A DNA stretch of 64,000 nt from Pseudomonas berkeleyensis (GCF_014109765.1 NZ_CP059139.1:2732001-2796000), one strand, 5' to 3'. Shown: positions 47,769-56,192, counted from the first letter of the stretch. The notes: generated from the letters alone by a model not told the origin. Numbers and translations are program-made.

Positions 47769-48683
47769 CTACAGGCTGTCCGGGTCGCCGCAGAACATCT
47801 GGATGCGCGAACGCAGCCAGCGTTCGGCCGGGTCGTTGTCCTGGGCGCCGCGCCAGGCCATGTGCAGCTCGAACGATTGCGTCTCCAGCGGCAGATCCTC
47901 TGCACGCAGGCCGCCGGCCGCAGTCAAGGCTGCGGCCGTGTAGTCCGGCACGCTGGCGACGATATCGGTCTCCGCCAACAGGCTGGCCAATCCGTTGAAC
48001 TGCGGCACGGCCAGCACCACGTGGCGCTGACGGCCGAACTTGGCCAGTTCATCGTCGATGAAGCCGGTGAGGTCGCCGGCAAAGGACACCAGCGCGTGCG
48101 GGCGAGCGCAGTAATCGTCGAGGCTCAACGCGCCAGGCACGGTATCGGCGCGTAGCAGCTTGGCCTTGCTGCGACGCAGTACCTTGCGCTTGGCGTTGGC
48201 TGGCAGTTCATCGGTGTAGGCCACGCCCACGGAGATTTCGCCGGAAGCCAGCAGCCCCGGCATCAGCAAATAGTTGGTGCGGCGAATCACCAGCACCACG
48301 CCAGGTGCTTCGGCGCGCAGGCGACGAAGCAGGGCGGGCAGCAAAGCGAACTCGACGTCATCGGACAGACCGATGCGAAACACCGCCTTGCTGGTGGCCG
48401 GGTCGAAATCGGCGGCGCGGCTGACGGCGGTGGAGATCGAGTCCAGTGCCGGCGAGAGCAGGGCGAAGATCTCCTGCGCGCGCGGCGTCGGCTCCATGCT
48501 GCGGCCGGTGCGTACGAACAGGGGATCATCGAACAGCGTACGCAGGCGAGCCAGCGCGGCGCTGATGGCCGGCTGGCCGAGGAACAGCTTCTCCGCCGCT
48601 CGGGTAACGCTGCGTTCATGCATCAACGTCTCGAAGACGATCAGCAAGTTCAAATCGAGGCGACGCAGGTCGTTACGGTTCAT
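47769..48683 (-). CDS. mexT: LysR-type activator MexT
   Basis: The 304-residue protein matches P. aeruginosa MexT along its whole length (starts Met-Asn-Arg-Asn-Asp-Leu-Arg-Arg; N-terminal winged HTH with Ala-Ala-Glu-Lys-Leu-Phe-Leu-Gly-Gln-Pro-Ala-Ile). MexT activates mexEF-oprN and mexS after redox change or loss of MexS. The frame is open from end to end, without the 8-bp insertion known in some P. aeruginosa PAO1 lines. It is divergent from mexS. Two genes lie between it and mexE, unlike in P. aeruginosa, where mexE follows directly. Confidence 0.95.
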   Translation of the reverse strand: MNRNDLRRLDLNLLIVFETLMHERSVTRAAEKLFLGQPAISAALARLRTLFDDPLFVRTGRSMEPTPRAQEIFALLSPALDSISTAVSRAADFDPATSKAVFRIGLSDDVEFALLPALLRRLRAEAPGVVLVIRRTNYLLMPGLLASGEISVGVAYTDELPANAKRKVLRRSKAKLLRADTVPGALSLDDYCARPHALVSFAGDLTGFIDDELAKFGRQRHVVLAVPQFNGLASLLAETDIVASVPDYTAAALTAAGGLRAEDLPLETQSFELHMAWRGAQDNDPAERWLRSRIQMFCGDPDSL

Positions 48684-48802
48684 CCAGGTACCATCCGAGG
48701 AAAACGGGCCTTGTCAGCACGGCGTTGCAAATGAGAGCCTTCGTCCGGGCAATAGTACGGGCAGTGTGCGGCGGATTGAAAGGCGCCGAATCACTGACAG
48801 GC

Positions 48803-48827
48803 ATGACGACTATCGATAGAGTCTGAT
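48803..48827. promoter_or_regulatory. LysR/MexT-like site in the mexT-mexS gap
   Basis: The palindrome CTATCGATAG (48810-48819) is flanked by ATGAC on one side and TGAT on the other. Read on the minus strand this gives ATCA-N6-ATCGAT-N4-GTCAT, close to the MexT consensus ATCA-N5-GTCGAT-N4-ACYAT but with a one-base longer spacer. It lies about 75 nt upstream of mexS. Confidence 0.45.
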
Positions 48828-48901
48828 AGTGCCGCCGGCCCACAGCGGATAGAGTCCACAGTTATTGAAGTGTTAATCCGCGATCAAGCTCGAGGTAAGC
48901 G

Positions 48902-49924
48902 ATGTCCCGCATGATCCGTTTTCATAAGTTCGGCGATGCCGAAGTGCTCCAGTACGAGGAGGTTCCGACGCCCGTGCCCGGCCCTGGCGAGGTGCTGGTG
49001 CGTGTTCAGGCCGTAGGCCTGGGCTGGAAGGACGTGCTGTGGCGGCAGAACCTGGCGGCCGAGCAGGCCAAGCTTCCGGCAGGTACCGGTTTCGAACTGG
49101 CTGGCACTGTAGCCGCGTTGGGCGAAGGCGTGAGCGACTTCGAAGTCGGCACGGCCGTTGCCGGTTTCCCGGCCAGCACGCCTAATCGTTATCCGACCTG
49201 GGGTGACCTGGTGCTGATGCCCGCCCATGCCCTGACCCGGTATCCCGATGTGCTCAGCCCGGTCGAGGCCAGCGTGCATTACACCAGTTTGCTGTTCGGC
49301 TATCTGGCGCTGATCGATCTCGCCCACCTGAAGCCCGGCCAGCATGTGCTGATCACCGAGGCCAGCCACTGCATGGCACCGCAAACCGTGCAGCTGGCCA
49401 AGGCGCTGGGGGCCAAGGTCATCGTCTCCACTGGTTCATCGGACGATCGTGAGTTTCTGCGCGGCCTGGGTGCCGACAAGGTGATCGTGACCGAGGAGCA
49501 GGATCTGGTACTGGAGGTCGAGCGCTATACCGAAGGCAAGGGTGTCGAGGTGATTCTCGACCAGTGCGCCGGCCCGCAGATGAAACTGCTGGGCGACATC
49601 GCCGCGCCACGTGGCAAGCTGATCCTGTATGGGATCAACGGCGGCAACGACACGGCGTTTCCAGCCTGCGCGGCGTTCAAGAAACACCTGCAGTTCTTCC
49701 GACACTGCGTGCTCGATTTCACCGGTTGCCCGGAGTTGGGCATCGAGCCGAACAACGAGGCGGTGCAACGCGCGCTCACGCACATCAATCAGATGACTGC
49801 GGATCGCCTGTTGACCCCGGTGATCGACAAGGTGTTCGACTTCGAAGACTTCGTCGAGGCCCACCGCTATATGGAAACCTGCCCGAACCGTGGGCGCGTG
49901 GCCCTGAAACTGGCCGCGGATTAA
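48902..49924 (+). CDS. mexS: Quinone oxidoreductase-like protein MexS
   Basis: The 340-residue medium-chain dehydrogenase/reductase matches MexS (Qrh) along its length: Ile-Arg-Phe-His near the start, Gly-Trp-Lys-Asp-Val-Leu-Trp-Arg-Gln-Asn, and a Rossmann segment with Leu-Ala-Lys-Ala-Leu-Gly-Ala-Lys-Val-Ile. Loss of MexS function turns on MexT and the efflux pump in P. aeruginosa, possibly by letting a toxic metabolite build up. It is divergent from mexT. A hairpin around the stop codon may end its transcript. Confidence 0.94.
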   Translation: MSRMIRFHKFGDAEVLQYEEVPTPVPGPGEVLVRVQAVGLGWKDVLWRQNLAAEQAKLPAGTGFELAGTVAALGEGVSDFEVGTAVAGFPASTPNRYPTWGDLVLMPAHALTRYPDVLSPVEASVHYTSLLFGYLALIDLAHLKPGQHVLITEASHCMAPQTVQLAKALGAKVIVSTGSSDDREFLRGLGADKVIVTEEQDLVLEVERYTEGKGVEVILDQCAGPQMKLLGDIAAPRGKLILYGINGGNDTAFPACAAFKKHLQFFRHCVLDFTGCPELGIEPNNEAVQRALTHINQMTADRLLTPVIDKVFDFEDFVEAHRYMETCPNRGRVALKLAAD

Positions 49925-49936
49925 AGTCCGCGGCCA
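49911..49936 (+). terminator. Hairpin spanning the mexS stop codon
   Basis: TGGCCGCGGA and TCCGCGGCCA pair over a 6-nt loop TTAAAG that holds the mexS stop codon TAA. The stem is perfect (10 bp) but no T-run follows. Confidence 0.55.
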
Positions 49937-49984
49937 CACGGTCGCTATACCCGGTAGGTTTATCGTTCTCTCAAGGAAAGTGGC

Positions 49985-50878
49985 ATGAGCATGGTCATCG
50001 GCGACGCGCTATCGCTGTTGTTGTTTCGTTTGCATAGCGGCCGACTGCTGGGGATCAATCTGCTCAAGGTCAACGAGATCATCTCCTGTCCGCCGTTGAC
50101 CAAGCTGCCCAATCGCCACCCGAACGTGCGTGGCATCGCCACATTGCGCGGCTCGGCGTTGACCGTGATCGACCTGGCTCGCGCCATTGGCGAGCGCGGC
50201 GCGGCTGGAGAAGACGACGGCTGCCTGATCGTCACCGAGCTGAGCCGCTCGCGCCAGGGCCTGCATGTGAAGAGCGTGGAGCGTATCGTGCAGTGCTCCA
50301 CGCGTGACGTGCGTCCACCACCCGCCGGCTCCGGCGCGCGTGCATTCATTACCGGTGTGACCCAGATCGACGGTGCAATCGTGCAGATTCTCGATATCGA
50401 GAAGGTGCTGCATGACATCGCTCCGGCGCTCGAAGAGGCGCCGGTCGGGCAACTGCTCGAAGGCGAAGATGGTCGTCTGCTACAAGGCCGCCGGGTATTG
50501 CTGGTCGACGACTCTCAGGTCGCCTTGCAACAGACGCTCAACGTACTGCGCCAGTTGGGGCTCGATTGCACGGCCGTGCGCAGTGCTCAGGCCGCGCTGC
50601 AGCAACTGCACGAGTTTCAACAGGCGGGTATGCCGTTCGAACTGCTGGTATCGGATATCGAGATGCCCGAACTCGACGGCTACAGCCTGGTTCAGGAAAT
50701 TCGTCGCAGCCACGACATTGCCGAGACATACGTGCTGCTGCACACCTCGCTCGATAGCACCATGAATACCGAGAAGGCTCGTTCGGTGGGCGCCAATGCG
50801 GTGCTGACCAAATTTTCTTCGGTCGACCTCACACAGGCACTGCTCAATGCCTTCCGGCAGATGGCCGGGCAGCACTGA
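49985..50878 (+). CDS. cheV: Chemotaxis coupling protein CheV
   Basis: A 297-residue fusion of a CheW domain (about 10-150) and a receiver domain (about 168-290). The receiver has the acidic pair (Leu-Leu-Val-Asp-Asp-Ser), the phospho-acceptor Asp in Leu-Val-Ser-Asp-Ile-Glu-Met-Pro and the conserved Lys in Leu-Thr-Lys-Phe. CheV couples receptors to CheA and may damp or adapt signals. It stands alone, away from a che operon, as orphan cheV genes often do. Confidence 0.93.
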   Translation: MSMVIGDALSLLLFRLHSGRLLGINLLKVNEIISCPPLTKLPNRHPNVRGIATLRGSALTVIDLARAIGERGAAGEDDGCLIVTELSRSRQGLHVKSVERIVQCSTRDVRPPPAGSGARAFITGVTQIDGAIVQILDIEKVLHDIAPALEEAPVGQLLEGEDGRLLQGRRVLLVDDSQVALQQTLNVLRQLGLDCTAVRSAQAALQQLHEFQQAGMPFELLVSDIEMPELDGYSLVQEIRRSHDIAETYVLLHTSLDSTMNTEKARSVGANAVLTKFSSVDLTQALLNAFRQMAGQH

Positions 50879-50899
50879 GCTGCCTGAGCCATTGCCGCC

Positions 50900-50922
50900 A
50901 TCTTGCCGCTCAGCGGCAAGAT
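50900..50922 (+). terminator. Hairpin after cheV
   Basis: ATCTTGCCG-CTCAG-CGGCAAGAT, a perfect 9-bp stem, 21 nt after the cheV stop. No full T-run, but T-rich sequence follows. Confidence 0.6.
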
Positions 50923-51049
50923 CCTGCCTCTTCATGTGATTTCTAAGAAACGAATACCCTTTATATTCAATCGCTTAAATTAACTTCCTCGACTGGCATG
51001 CACTTTGAATCAGTGCCCCTGGCAATTGCAACTCAGTCAAGGAGCAACC

Positions 51050-51553
51050 ATGAGCACGATTGGAGGTATTGGCAGTTACGGCGGCATATCGCTAACGGGA
51101 TTTCGCAGTAAGCAAAGCGAGGAGCAGGGCGAGCTGGCCCAGATGGCTCGCAATGTCGAGAAGACCACTCGCACGGTAAATGCCGAGTCCGAGCGCGAGT
51201 TTCGTGCTCAGCAAGCCACTGAAGAAGGCTTCGCCCGTTTACGCTTCGCCCTGCAGAACACGTCCGAAGACAAGGTGGAAACGAGCGTCAGCTCCGGGCG
51301 CCTGGAAAAGCCGTTGGGCGATGAGGAGGGTAACGCTGCGCTGGAGGCATTCAAGGCCTACATGGCGATGACCCCGGCGGAAAAGATTCGCGACGGCATC
51401 CTCAAGGAAATGGGCCTGACCGAGGAAGACATCGAGGCAATGTCGCCTGAGCAACAGCAAGCCGTCGAGGAAGAGATTGCCCAGCGCATGAAGGAACGTG
51501 CCGAGATGCAGGCCAAGTCCGAGGGCGATAGCCACTCCTACGGCCTGGTCTGA
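51050..51553 (+). CDS. Conserved hypothetical protein (167 aa)
   Basis: A soluble, acidic, Glu/Gln-rich 167-residue protein. It begins Met-Ser-Thr-Ile-Gly-Gly-Ile-Gly-Ser-Tyr-Gly-Gly, then carries helical charged segments, a middle motif Met-Thr-Pro-Ala-Glu-Lys-Ile-Arg-Asp-Gly-Ile-Leu and a Glu-rich tail. Start ATG 51050 has AAGGAG 5 nt upstream; the ATG at 51005 has none. No known domain. The glycine-rich start and coiled, charged body recall secreted or surface-organelle-associated proteins, but this is only an impression. Confidence 0.8.
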   Translation: MSTIGGIGSYGGISLTGFRSKQSEEQGELAQMARNVEKTTRTVNAESEREFRAQQATEEGFARLRFALQNTSEDKVETSVSSGRLEKPLGDEEGNAALEAFKAYMAMTPAEKIRDGILKEMGLTEEDIEAMSPEQQQAVEEEIAQRMKERAEMQAKSEGDSHSYGLV

Positions 51554-51585
51554 GCAGGCCGCAGGGCACTGAGCGATGAAGGGAG

Positions 51586-52296
51586 TCAGGCGCGCGATAA
51601 CCGTTCGAGCGTCTGCGCGGTCGTCCACAGCGCGTTGGCGATGTAGCGGTAGTTGATCAGCGCTGCCAGGTAGCCATCGCCCTCCGGCGTGCTCGGCCCA
51701 GCAGTGGCATCGCGAACCACGGCCACTTCGAAGCCCTGCTCAAGCAGTTCGCGCAGGTGGGATTCCACGCAAAGGTTGGCAGCCATGCCAGCGAGGATGA
51801 CCTGCGAAACTCCATGTTTGCGCAGTTGCAGCGCAAGGTCGTTGGTCTCCGGGCCATAGACCTTGTGCGGCGAGGTGATGATGGTCTTGCCATCGAGAAT
51901 GTACGGCTTGTACTCGGGCATGAAATCGGCACCCGAGTTTTCGAATCCATCGACGTTCAGCGGCCCTTCTCGGTGAAACATGCAGAGGTTATGCATGACC
52001 TTTTCCAGTGGGCCACCAAATTGCCATTGATGATCGCAGGGATAGTAGTAGTGCGGTGACACGGCCACCGTGATCCCGGCTGCCTTGGCGGCGGCGAAGA
52101 GCTGAGCGATGTGTGCGACGGTGTTGTGCTCGACGATGCTCTTGCCGAAAACGCCCCAGCTCACGCCCTGAGGGCTGAGGAAATCGATCTGCGGATCGAT
52201 GACCACGAGCGCTGCACGGGACAGTTCGAGCTGCATGTCGGGAGAGGGTAGCGCGGGGGCATCCGGGTCAGCGTACAGGGATGTGAATTCAGTCAT
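51586..52296 (-). CDS. Isochorismatase-family cysteine hydrolase
   Basis: A 236-residue hydrolase with the triad of the family: Asp34 (Val-Val-Ile-Asp), a Lys in Ser-Pro-His-Lys-Val-Tyr-Gly, and Cys in Ala-Asn-Leu-Cys-Val-Glu-Ser-His. These enzymes hydrolyse amides or vinyl ethers (nicotinamidase, N-carbamoylsarcosine amidase and others). Substrate unknown. It is divergent from an AraC regulator that probably controls it. Confidence 0.9.
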   Translation of the reverse strand: MTEFTSLYADPDAPALPSPDMQLELSRAALVVIDPQIDFLSPQGVSWGVFGKSIVEHNTVAHIAQLFAAAKAAGITVAVSPHYYYPCDHQWQFGGPLEKVMHNLCMFHREGPLNVDGFENSGADFMPEYKPYILDGKTIITSPHKVYGPETNDLALQLRKHGVSQVILAGMAANLCVESHLRELLEQGFEVAVVRDATAGPSTPEGDGYLAALINYRYIANALWTTAQTLERLSRA

Positions 52297-52447
52297 GGCG
52301 ATTTTCCAAGCAGCTTGATTAGATTAGGTTTTTTCGCGTTGGCAGGCAGGGTTGAGACTGTCTACCATCAGCGATGGCTTGATCTTAGGGCTGGGCTTGG
52401 TTCGACTTTTTCCCATACGTACAGAATCTTTATCAGGTCGTCCCCAA

Positions 52448-53317
52448 ATGGATATTCTTTCCGAGTTCTTCGAGCGCACGAGCCTGCAAGGGCGACTGTT
52501 CTTCGCCGGCCCGGTTGAGGGCACCCTCGTTCTGGATAAACCGCCAGGCATGGCGTTCCTTCACGTGATCGAGCGTGGCGGGGTCGATATGGTGCAACCC
52601 GATCTGCCCCGTATCGCGATCAATCAACCCAGTGTCTTGTTCTGCCCAAGCAGTTGCCGTTATCAGCTGCGTGCACAGGAAGAGAGTGGCGCCGATCTGA
52701 TCTGCGCGTCGTTCCAGTTTGGCCGGTCGGGGCAGCAGCCCTTTCCGCTGGGTTTGATGGAAACCCTGGTCTTCCCCCTGAGCGCCCTGGAGCAACTCGG
52801 CCCGGTGATCGGCTCGCTGGTCAGTGAGTTTCGTACGCCGGCGCCTGGGCGCAGCAAGGCACTGAACCTGCTGTTCGAGTATGTGTTCGTGCTGCTGGTA
52901 CGCCGTGCTGTGGGCGAGGGACGGATTTCCAGCGGCTTGCTCTATGCCTTGCAGGACGGCCGCTTGGGGCCGGCGCTGATCTGCATCCACCAGGAGCCGC
53001 AAATGCAATGGAGCGTCGAGCGTCTGGCCGAGTTGGCGAAGATGTCGCGCTCGAAATTCGCGGCTTTGTTCACTGAGGTGATGGGCATGGCGCCTATGGC
53101 TTACGTCACGGCATGGCGAATGAAGGTGGCGCAGGACATGCTGCGCGAGGGCGTGCCGATCAAGACCATTGCCGATGCGGTCGGTTACAGCTCGCAGGCG
53201 TCGTTCTCGCGTACCTTCGTGCAGCAGATCGGCCAGCCGCCAGGTGAGTGGCTGCGGGATGCCGGCCGCGAGCCACCGCCCAAACTCAAGGCCAGGATCT
53301 ATCGCGACTGGCCTTGA
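52448..53317 (+). CDS. AraC-family regulator (cupin_6 type)
   Basis: The 289-residue regulator has an N-terminal Cupin_6 domain (about 10-170) and a C-terminal HTH pair (Leu-Ala-Lys-Met-Ser-Arg-Ser-Lys-Phe and Ile-Ala-Asp-Ala-Val-Gly-Tyr-Ser-Ser-Gln-Ala-Ser-Phe). The ATG at 52448 starts the conserved Met-Asp-Ile-Leu-Ser; the ribosome site is weak. It is divergent from the isochorismatase-type gene. Such pairs often deal with detoxification or aromatic-acid metabolism. Confidence 0.87.
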   Translation: MDILSEFFERTSLQGRLFFAGPVEGTLVLDKPPGMAFLHVIERGGVDMVQPDLPRIAINQPSVLFCPSSCRYQLRAQEESGADLICASFQFGRSGQQPFPLGLMETLVFPLSALEQLGPVIGSLVSEFRTPAPGRSKALNLLFEYVFVLLVRRAVGEGRISSGLLYALQDGRLGPALICIHQEPQMQWSVERLAELAKMSRSKFAALFTEVMGMAPMAYVTAWRMKVAQDMLREGVPIKTIADAVGYSSQASFSRTFVQQIGQPPGEWLRDAGREPPPKLKARIYRDWP

Positions 53318-53321
53318 TGCC

Positions 53322-53352
53322 GCCCTGAGCCGTGTAGCTCAGGGCTCTTGCT
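53322..53352. terminator. Terminator between AraC gene and flavoprotein gene
   Basis: GCCCTGAGC-CGTGTA-GCTCAGGGC is a perfect 9-bp stem, followed by TCTTGCTT on the plus strand. It separates convergent genes. Confidence 0.8.
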
Positions 53353-53358
53353 TGAGGA

Positions 53359-54564
53359 TCAGGCCACGACCGGGATCAGTGGGTCGGCAGCGGCCAGCGC
53401 GGTTTCGCGGTTGGCCTCTGGCGGGTAGATCCACTTGGTGTTGATCTCGGTTTTGAGCGCCTTGCCTTCCTGGCCAGTCAGCACCACCTTGCGCTCCCAG
53501 CCCTCGGTAAACACCGCGCCCCAGCCACCGAGGTCGAGGCAAGTGACGTACTTGGGCTGGCTGTAAGGCGTTGGCTCGACCCCGAGCAAGTCCGCAGCGG
53601 CGTTGTTGCCCGCCGAACGACCCAGGGCGATGGCGTGCTGGCAGGTCATCAAGGCATGGTTGCCCTGATCGTCCACCGCGGCATAGGCCGTATCGCCGGT
53701 GGCGTAGATGGCTTCCTGGCCGAGCACCTTGAGGTTGCGGTCGACGTGCAGGCGACCGAACGCATCGCGCTCGCCGTCGATCTGCTGGGTCAGCGGCGAG
53801 GCTTTCACGCCAACGGTCCAGACCACTGTGCTGGCCTCGATGCGCTCGCCGTCATCGAGCATAACGCCATGTTCGTCGACCATCGAGACCGGGCTGCCGA
53901 GCCGCCAGGTCACGCCCAGGGTGTCGCTGGCTTCGGCGATCACATTGGCGATCTGTTCGCCCATGGCACTGCCAACCCGCTTGCCCATGTCGACGACGAT
54001 GACGCGGATGTCGGCCTTGTCGCCCAGGATGGCGCGCAGGCGTGCCGGCATTTCCGTGGCGGTTTCGATTCCGGTAAAGCCGCCGCCCACCACGACCACG
54101 GTATTACGTGCCAGGCTGTTTGGTCGCTCACTGAGGCTTTGTAGATGGGCTTCCAGACGCTGTGCTGATTCCAGGCTGTCGACATCGAAAGCGAAACGGT
54201 CGATGCCAGCCAACGGTGGACGGGCGACCTGGCTACCGCTGGCCAGGATCAGTCGATCGAAGTGCAGTTCGGCCTGTGCACCAGCGGCGTTGCGATAGAT
54301 CACTCGCTTGCCTGCTGCATCGATACGCGTGGCGCTGCCCTGGATGAACTGCACGCCAACCGCTTCGAACAACGGGCCGAGCGGCGCTACGGTGGTGGCC
54401 AGGTCGCTCTCGTAGAAGCGCGGACGAACGCGCAGTTCGGCTTGCGGGGCGAGAAGGGTGACGGCGACATCGAGACGCTGTTGTTTGTCGAGCAGGCGCG
54501 TGGCGCTCAGTGCACTCCACATACCGCCGAAACCGGCACCGATGATCAGGATCTGCTGTTTCAT
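53359..54564 (-). CDS. FAD-dependent NAD(P)H:quinone oxidoreductase (NDH-2-like)
   Basis: The 401-residue flavoprotein has an N-terminal FAD Rossmann motif (Ile-Ile-Gly-Ala-Gly-Phe-Gly-Gly), a central NAD(P)H motif (Val-Val-Val-Gly-Gly-Gly-Phe-Thr-Gly-Ile-Glu) and the Ala-Thr-Gly-Asp segment near the C-terminus, the pattern of type II NADH dehydrogenases. It lacks the long C-terminal membrane-binding segment of classical Ndh. Start 54564 (Met-Lys-Gln-Gln-Ile-Leu-Ile) is chosen because the upstream frame is not conserved. It is divergent from a MocR regulator, its probable controller. Confidence 0.88.
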   Translation of the reverse strand: MKQQILIIGAGFGGMWSALSATRLLDKQQRLDVAVTLLAPQAELRVRPRFYESDLATTVAPLGPLFEAVGVQFIQGSATRIDAAGKRVIYRNAAGAQAELHFDRLILASGSQVARPPLAGIDRFAFDVDSLESAQRLEAHLQSLSERPNSLARNTVVVVGGGFTGIETATEMPARLRAILGDKADIRVIVVDMGKRVGSAMGEQIANVIAEASDTLGVTWRLGSPVSMVDEHGVMLDDGERIEASTVVWTVGVKASPLTQQIDGERDAFGRLHVDRNLKVLGQEAIYATGDTAYAAVDDQGNHALMTCQHAIALGRSAGNNAAADLLGVEPTPYSQPKYVTCLDLGGWGAVFTEGWERKVVLTGQEGKALKTEINTKWIYPPEANRETALAAADPLIPVVA

Positions 54565-54574
54565 ATCGTGAATT

Positions 54575-54611
54575 CCCGTAGTGAAGAGTAGGGGTGTTGG
54601 CTGACTACGGG
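54575..54611. promoter_or_regulatory. Inverted repeat near the flavoprotein start
   Basis: CCCGTAGT (54575-54582) and ACTACGGG (54604-54611) are exact inverted 8-mers 21 bp apart, within 50 bp of the flavoprotein start. A possible repressor site or mRNA hairpin. Confidence 0.4.
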
Positions 54612-54630
54612 ATGAATTGTGTGGTTGTCT

Positions 54631-54674
54631 TGGATCAGAGTATTGATCCATTATCGATAGAAATAGCTGATCCA
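54631..54674. promoter_or_regulatory. Three TGATCCA boxes: MocR-type binding site
   Basis: TGGATCA (54631-54637) and TGATCCA (54644-54650) form an inverted repeat with 6-bp spacer, and a second direct TGATCCA copy stands at 54668-54674, 24 bp on. MocR-type regulators bind such repeated boxes near their own promoter. The last copy ends 13 nt before the mocR-like ATG. Confidence 0.6.
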
Positions 54675-54687
54675 CTTTGGAGCCTGC

Positions 54688-56187
54688 ATGCCATCTGAAA
54701 AAGCCCCGCCACACGTGGTATTCCTGCCGCTGGGGGCTCCGGAAGCCGGGGCTAGCCTGCAGAGTTGGCTGTATGAGTCGCTAAGGCGGGCGATCCTCGG
54801 CGGCCGTCTACCAACAGGCAGTAAATTGCCCAGCACCCGCGCCATGGCCGAGCACTACAGCCTGGCCCGTGGCACGGTGCAGGCGGCCTACCAGCAGCTG
54901 CTTTCCGAGGGTTACCTGCAAGCACGAACAGGTAGCGGTACGCGGGTCAGTGAGGTATTGCCGGATCCCACGCTCAATGCGGGTTACGTTCGACGCAAGG
55001 TGGTGCCGGTGCAGGAGGAGAAACGCAGCGCTCCTGAGACTCCGTGGCTGAAACGCTTGGACGAGATCGTGCCGATTTTCTCCCGGCGCACACTGCCTTC
55101 CGGGCTGCGACCGTTCTTTCCCCACCGTGGTGACATCAACGCCTTCCCCATCGATCTGTGGCGCAAGCTGCATACCCAGCAACTGCGCAGCTCGCGTCTG
55201 TCCATGCTGCTCGATTCCGATCCGGCGGGTTTGCCCGAATTGCGTGAAGCCATCGCCAGTTATCTGGCCATTGCCCGTGGCGTGCAGGTATCACCCGAGC
55301 GCATCCTGGTACTCAGCAGCGTGCAGCAAGGGCTCGATATCTGCCTGCGGCTGCTGGCCCCAGGCGACTCGCAGGTGTGGATGGAAGACCCTGGCTACCC
55401 AGGCGCACGGCAGTTGATGGACATCTCCGGAGTGCGTCGCGTGGATGTGCCGGTGGATCGCTTCGGCATGCAAGTAGAAGAAGGCATGCGCCAGGCGCCT
55501 GCTGCCAGGCTGGCCTATGTCACACCGTCACGGCAGGCGCCGCTGGGGGGCGAGCTGTCGCCAGCCAGGCGTCTGGCCTTGCTGAAGTGGGCAGCGGAGC
55601 AGGGCAGCTACATCTTCGAAGACGACTACGACAGCGAATACCGCTTCATCGCCAAGCCGATACCTGCGTTACGTTCGATGCCGGCCGCGGAGCATTCGGT
55701 GATTCTTGCCGGTACCTTCAGCAAGCTGCTGTTTCCCAGCGTGCGCCTGGCCTATCTGGTGCTACCGGAGCATCTGCTCGAGAGCTTCACGCGCGCTTCA
55801 GCGCTGATGTCACGGCATGCCAACAGCCTGGCGCAGGCCGTACTCGCGGATTTCATTCACGAGGGCCATTTCGACCGTCATGTGCGACGCATGCGCAAGA
55901 TCTATGCGTCGCGCGCCGAGGCCTTCGCCGAGGCGGCGCACAGGCATTGGCAAGGCCTGATTGAGGTGCCGGAAATTCGCGCGGGAATGGACATCGCCTG
56001 CCAGCTACAGGTCGAGAGCGAGCAGGACGCCTTCACCCGTCTGCAGGCTGCCGGAATCGACACGATTCCGCTGTCACGCTACTGCGTGAATACTCGTGCA
56101 GCGGGGTTGGTAATGGGCTTTGCGCCCTATGAAGAACGCACCATCGAGGATGCCGCCAAGGCTGTTGCACTGGCCTTGCGCGGTTGA
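54688..56187 (+). CDS. MocR/PdxR-type regulator (GntR HTH + aminotransferase domain)
   Basis: A 499-residue fusion of a winged-helix GntR domain (about 20-85; Gly-Ser-Lys-Leu-Pro-Ser-Thr-Arg) to a type I aminotransferase domain. The PLP-binding lysine is in Thr-Phe-Ser-Lys-Leu-Leu-Phe-Pro-Ser, and the cofactor-contact Asp-Asp-Tyr-Asp-Ser-Glu is present. Members use PLP or a PLP-amino acid adduct as effector (PdxR, GabR, TauR types). It is divergent from the NDH-2-like gene with repeated boxes between them. Target pathway not certain. Confidence 0.9.
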   Translation: MPSEKAPPHVVFLPLGAPEAGASLQSWLYESLRRAILGGRLPTGSKLPSTRAMAEHYSLARGTVQAAYQQLLSEGYLQARTGSGTRVSEVLPDPTLNAGYVRRKVVPVQEEKRSAPETPWLKRLDEIVPIFSRRTLPSGLRPFFPHRGDINAFPIDLWRKLHTQQLRSSRLSMLLDSDPAGLPELREAIASYLAIARGVQVSPERILVLSSVQQGLDICLRLLAPGDSQVWMEDPGYPGARQLMDISGVRRVDVPVDRFGMQVEEGMRQAPAARLAYVTPSRQAPLGGELSPARRLALLKWAAEQGSYIFEDDYDSEYRFIAKPIPALRSMPAAEHSVILAGTFSKLLFPSVRLAYLVLPEHLLESFTRASALMSRHANSLAQAVLADFIHEGHFDRHVRRMRKIYASRAEAFAEAAHRHWQGLIEVPEIRAGMDIACQLQVESEQDAFTRLQAAGIDTIPLSRYCVNTRAAGLVMGFAPYEERTIEDAAKAVALALRG

Positions 56188-56192
56188 GAAGT

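Noticed and set aside
47769..48683. Inactivating insertion in mexT as in some P. aeruginosa strains
   Set aside because: The frame is complete and full length (304 residues).
52350..52375. Possible sigma-54 promoter (TTGGCAGGCAGGGTTGAG) near the AraC gene
   Set aside because: The -12 part lacks the GC of TTGCA; spacing is only roughly right.
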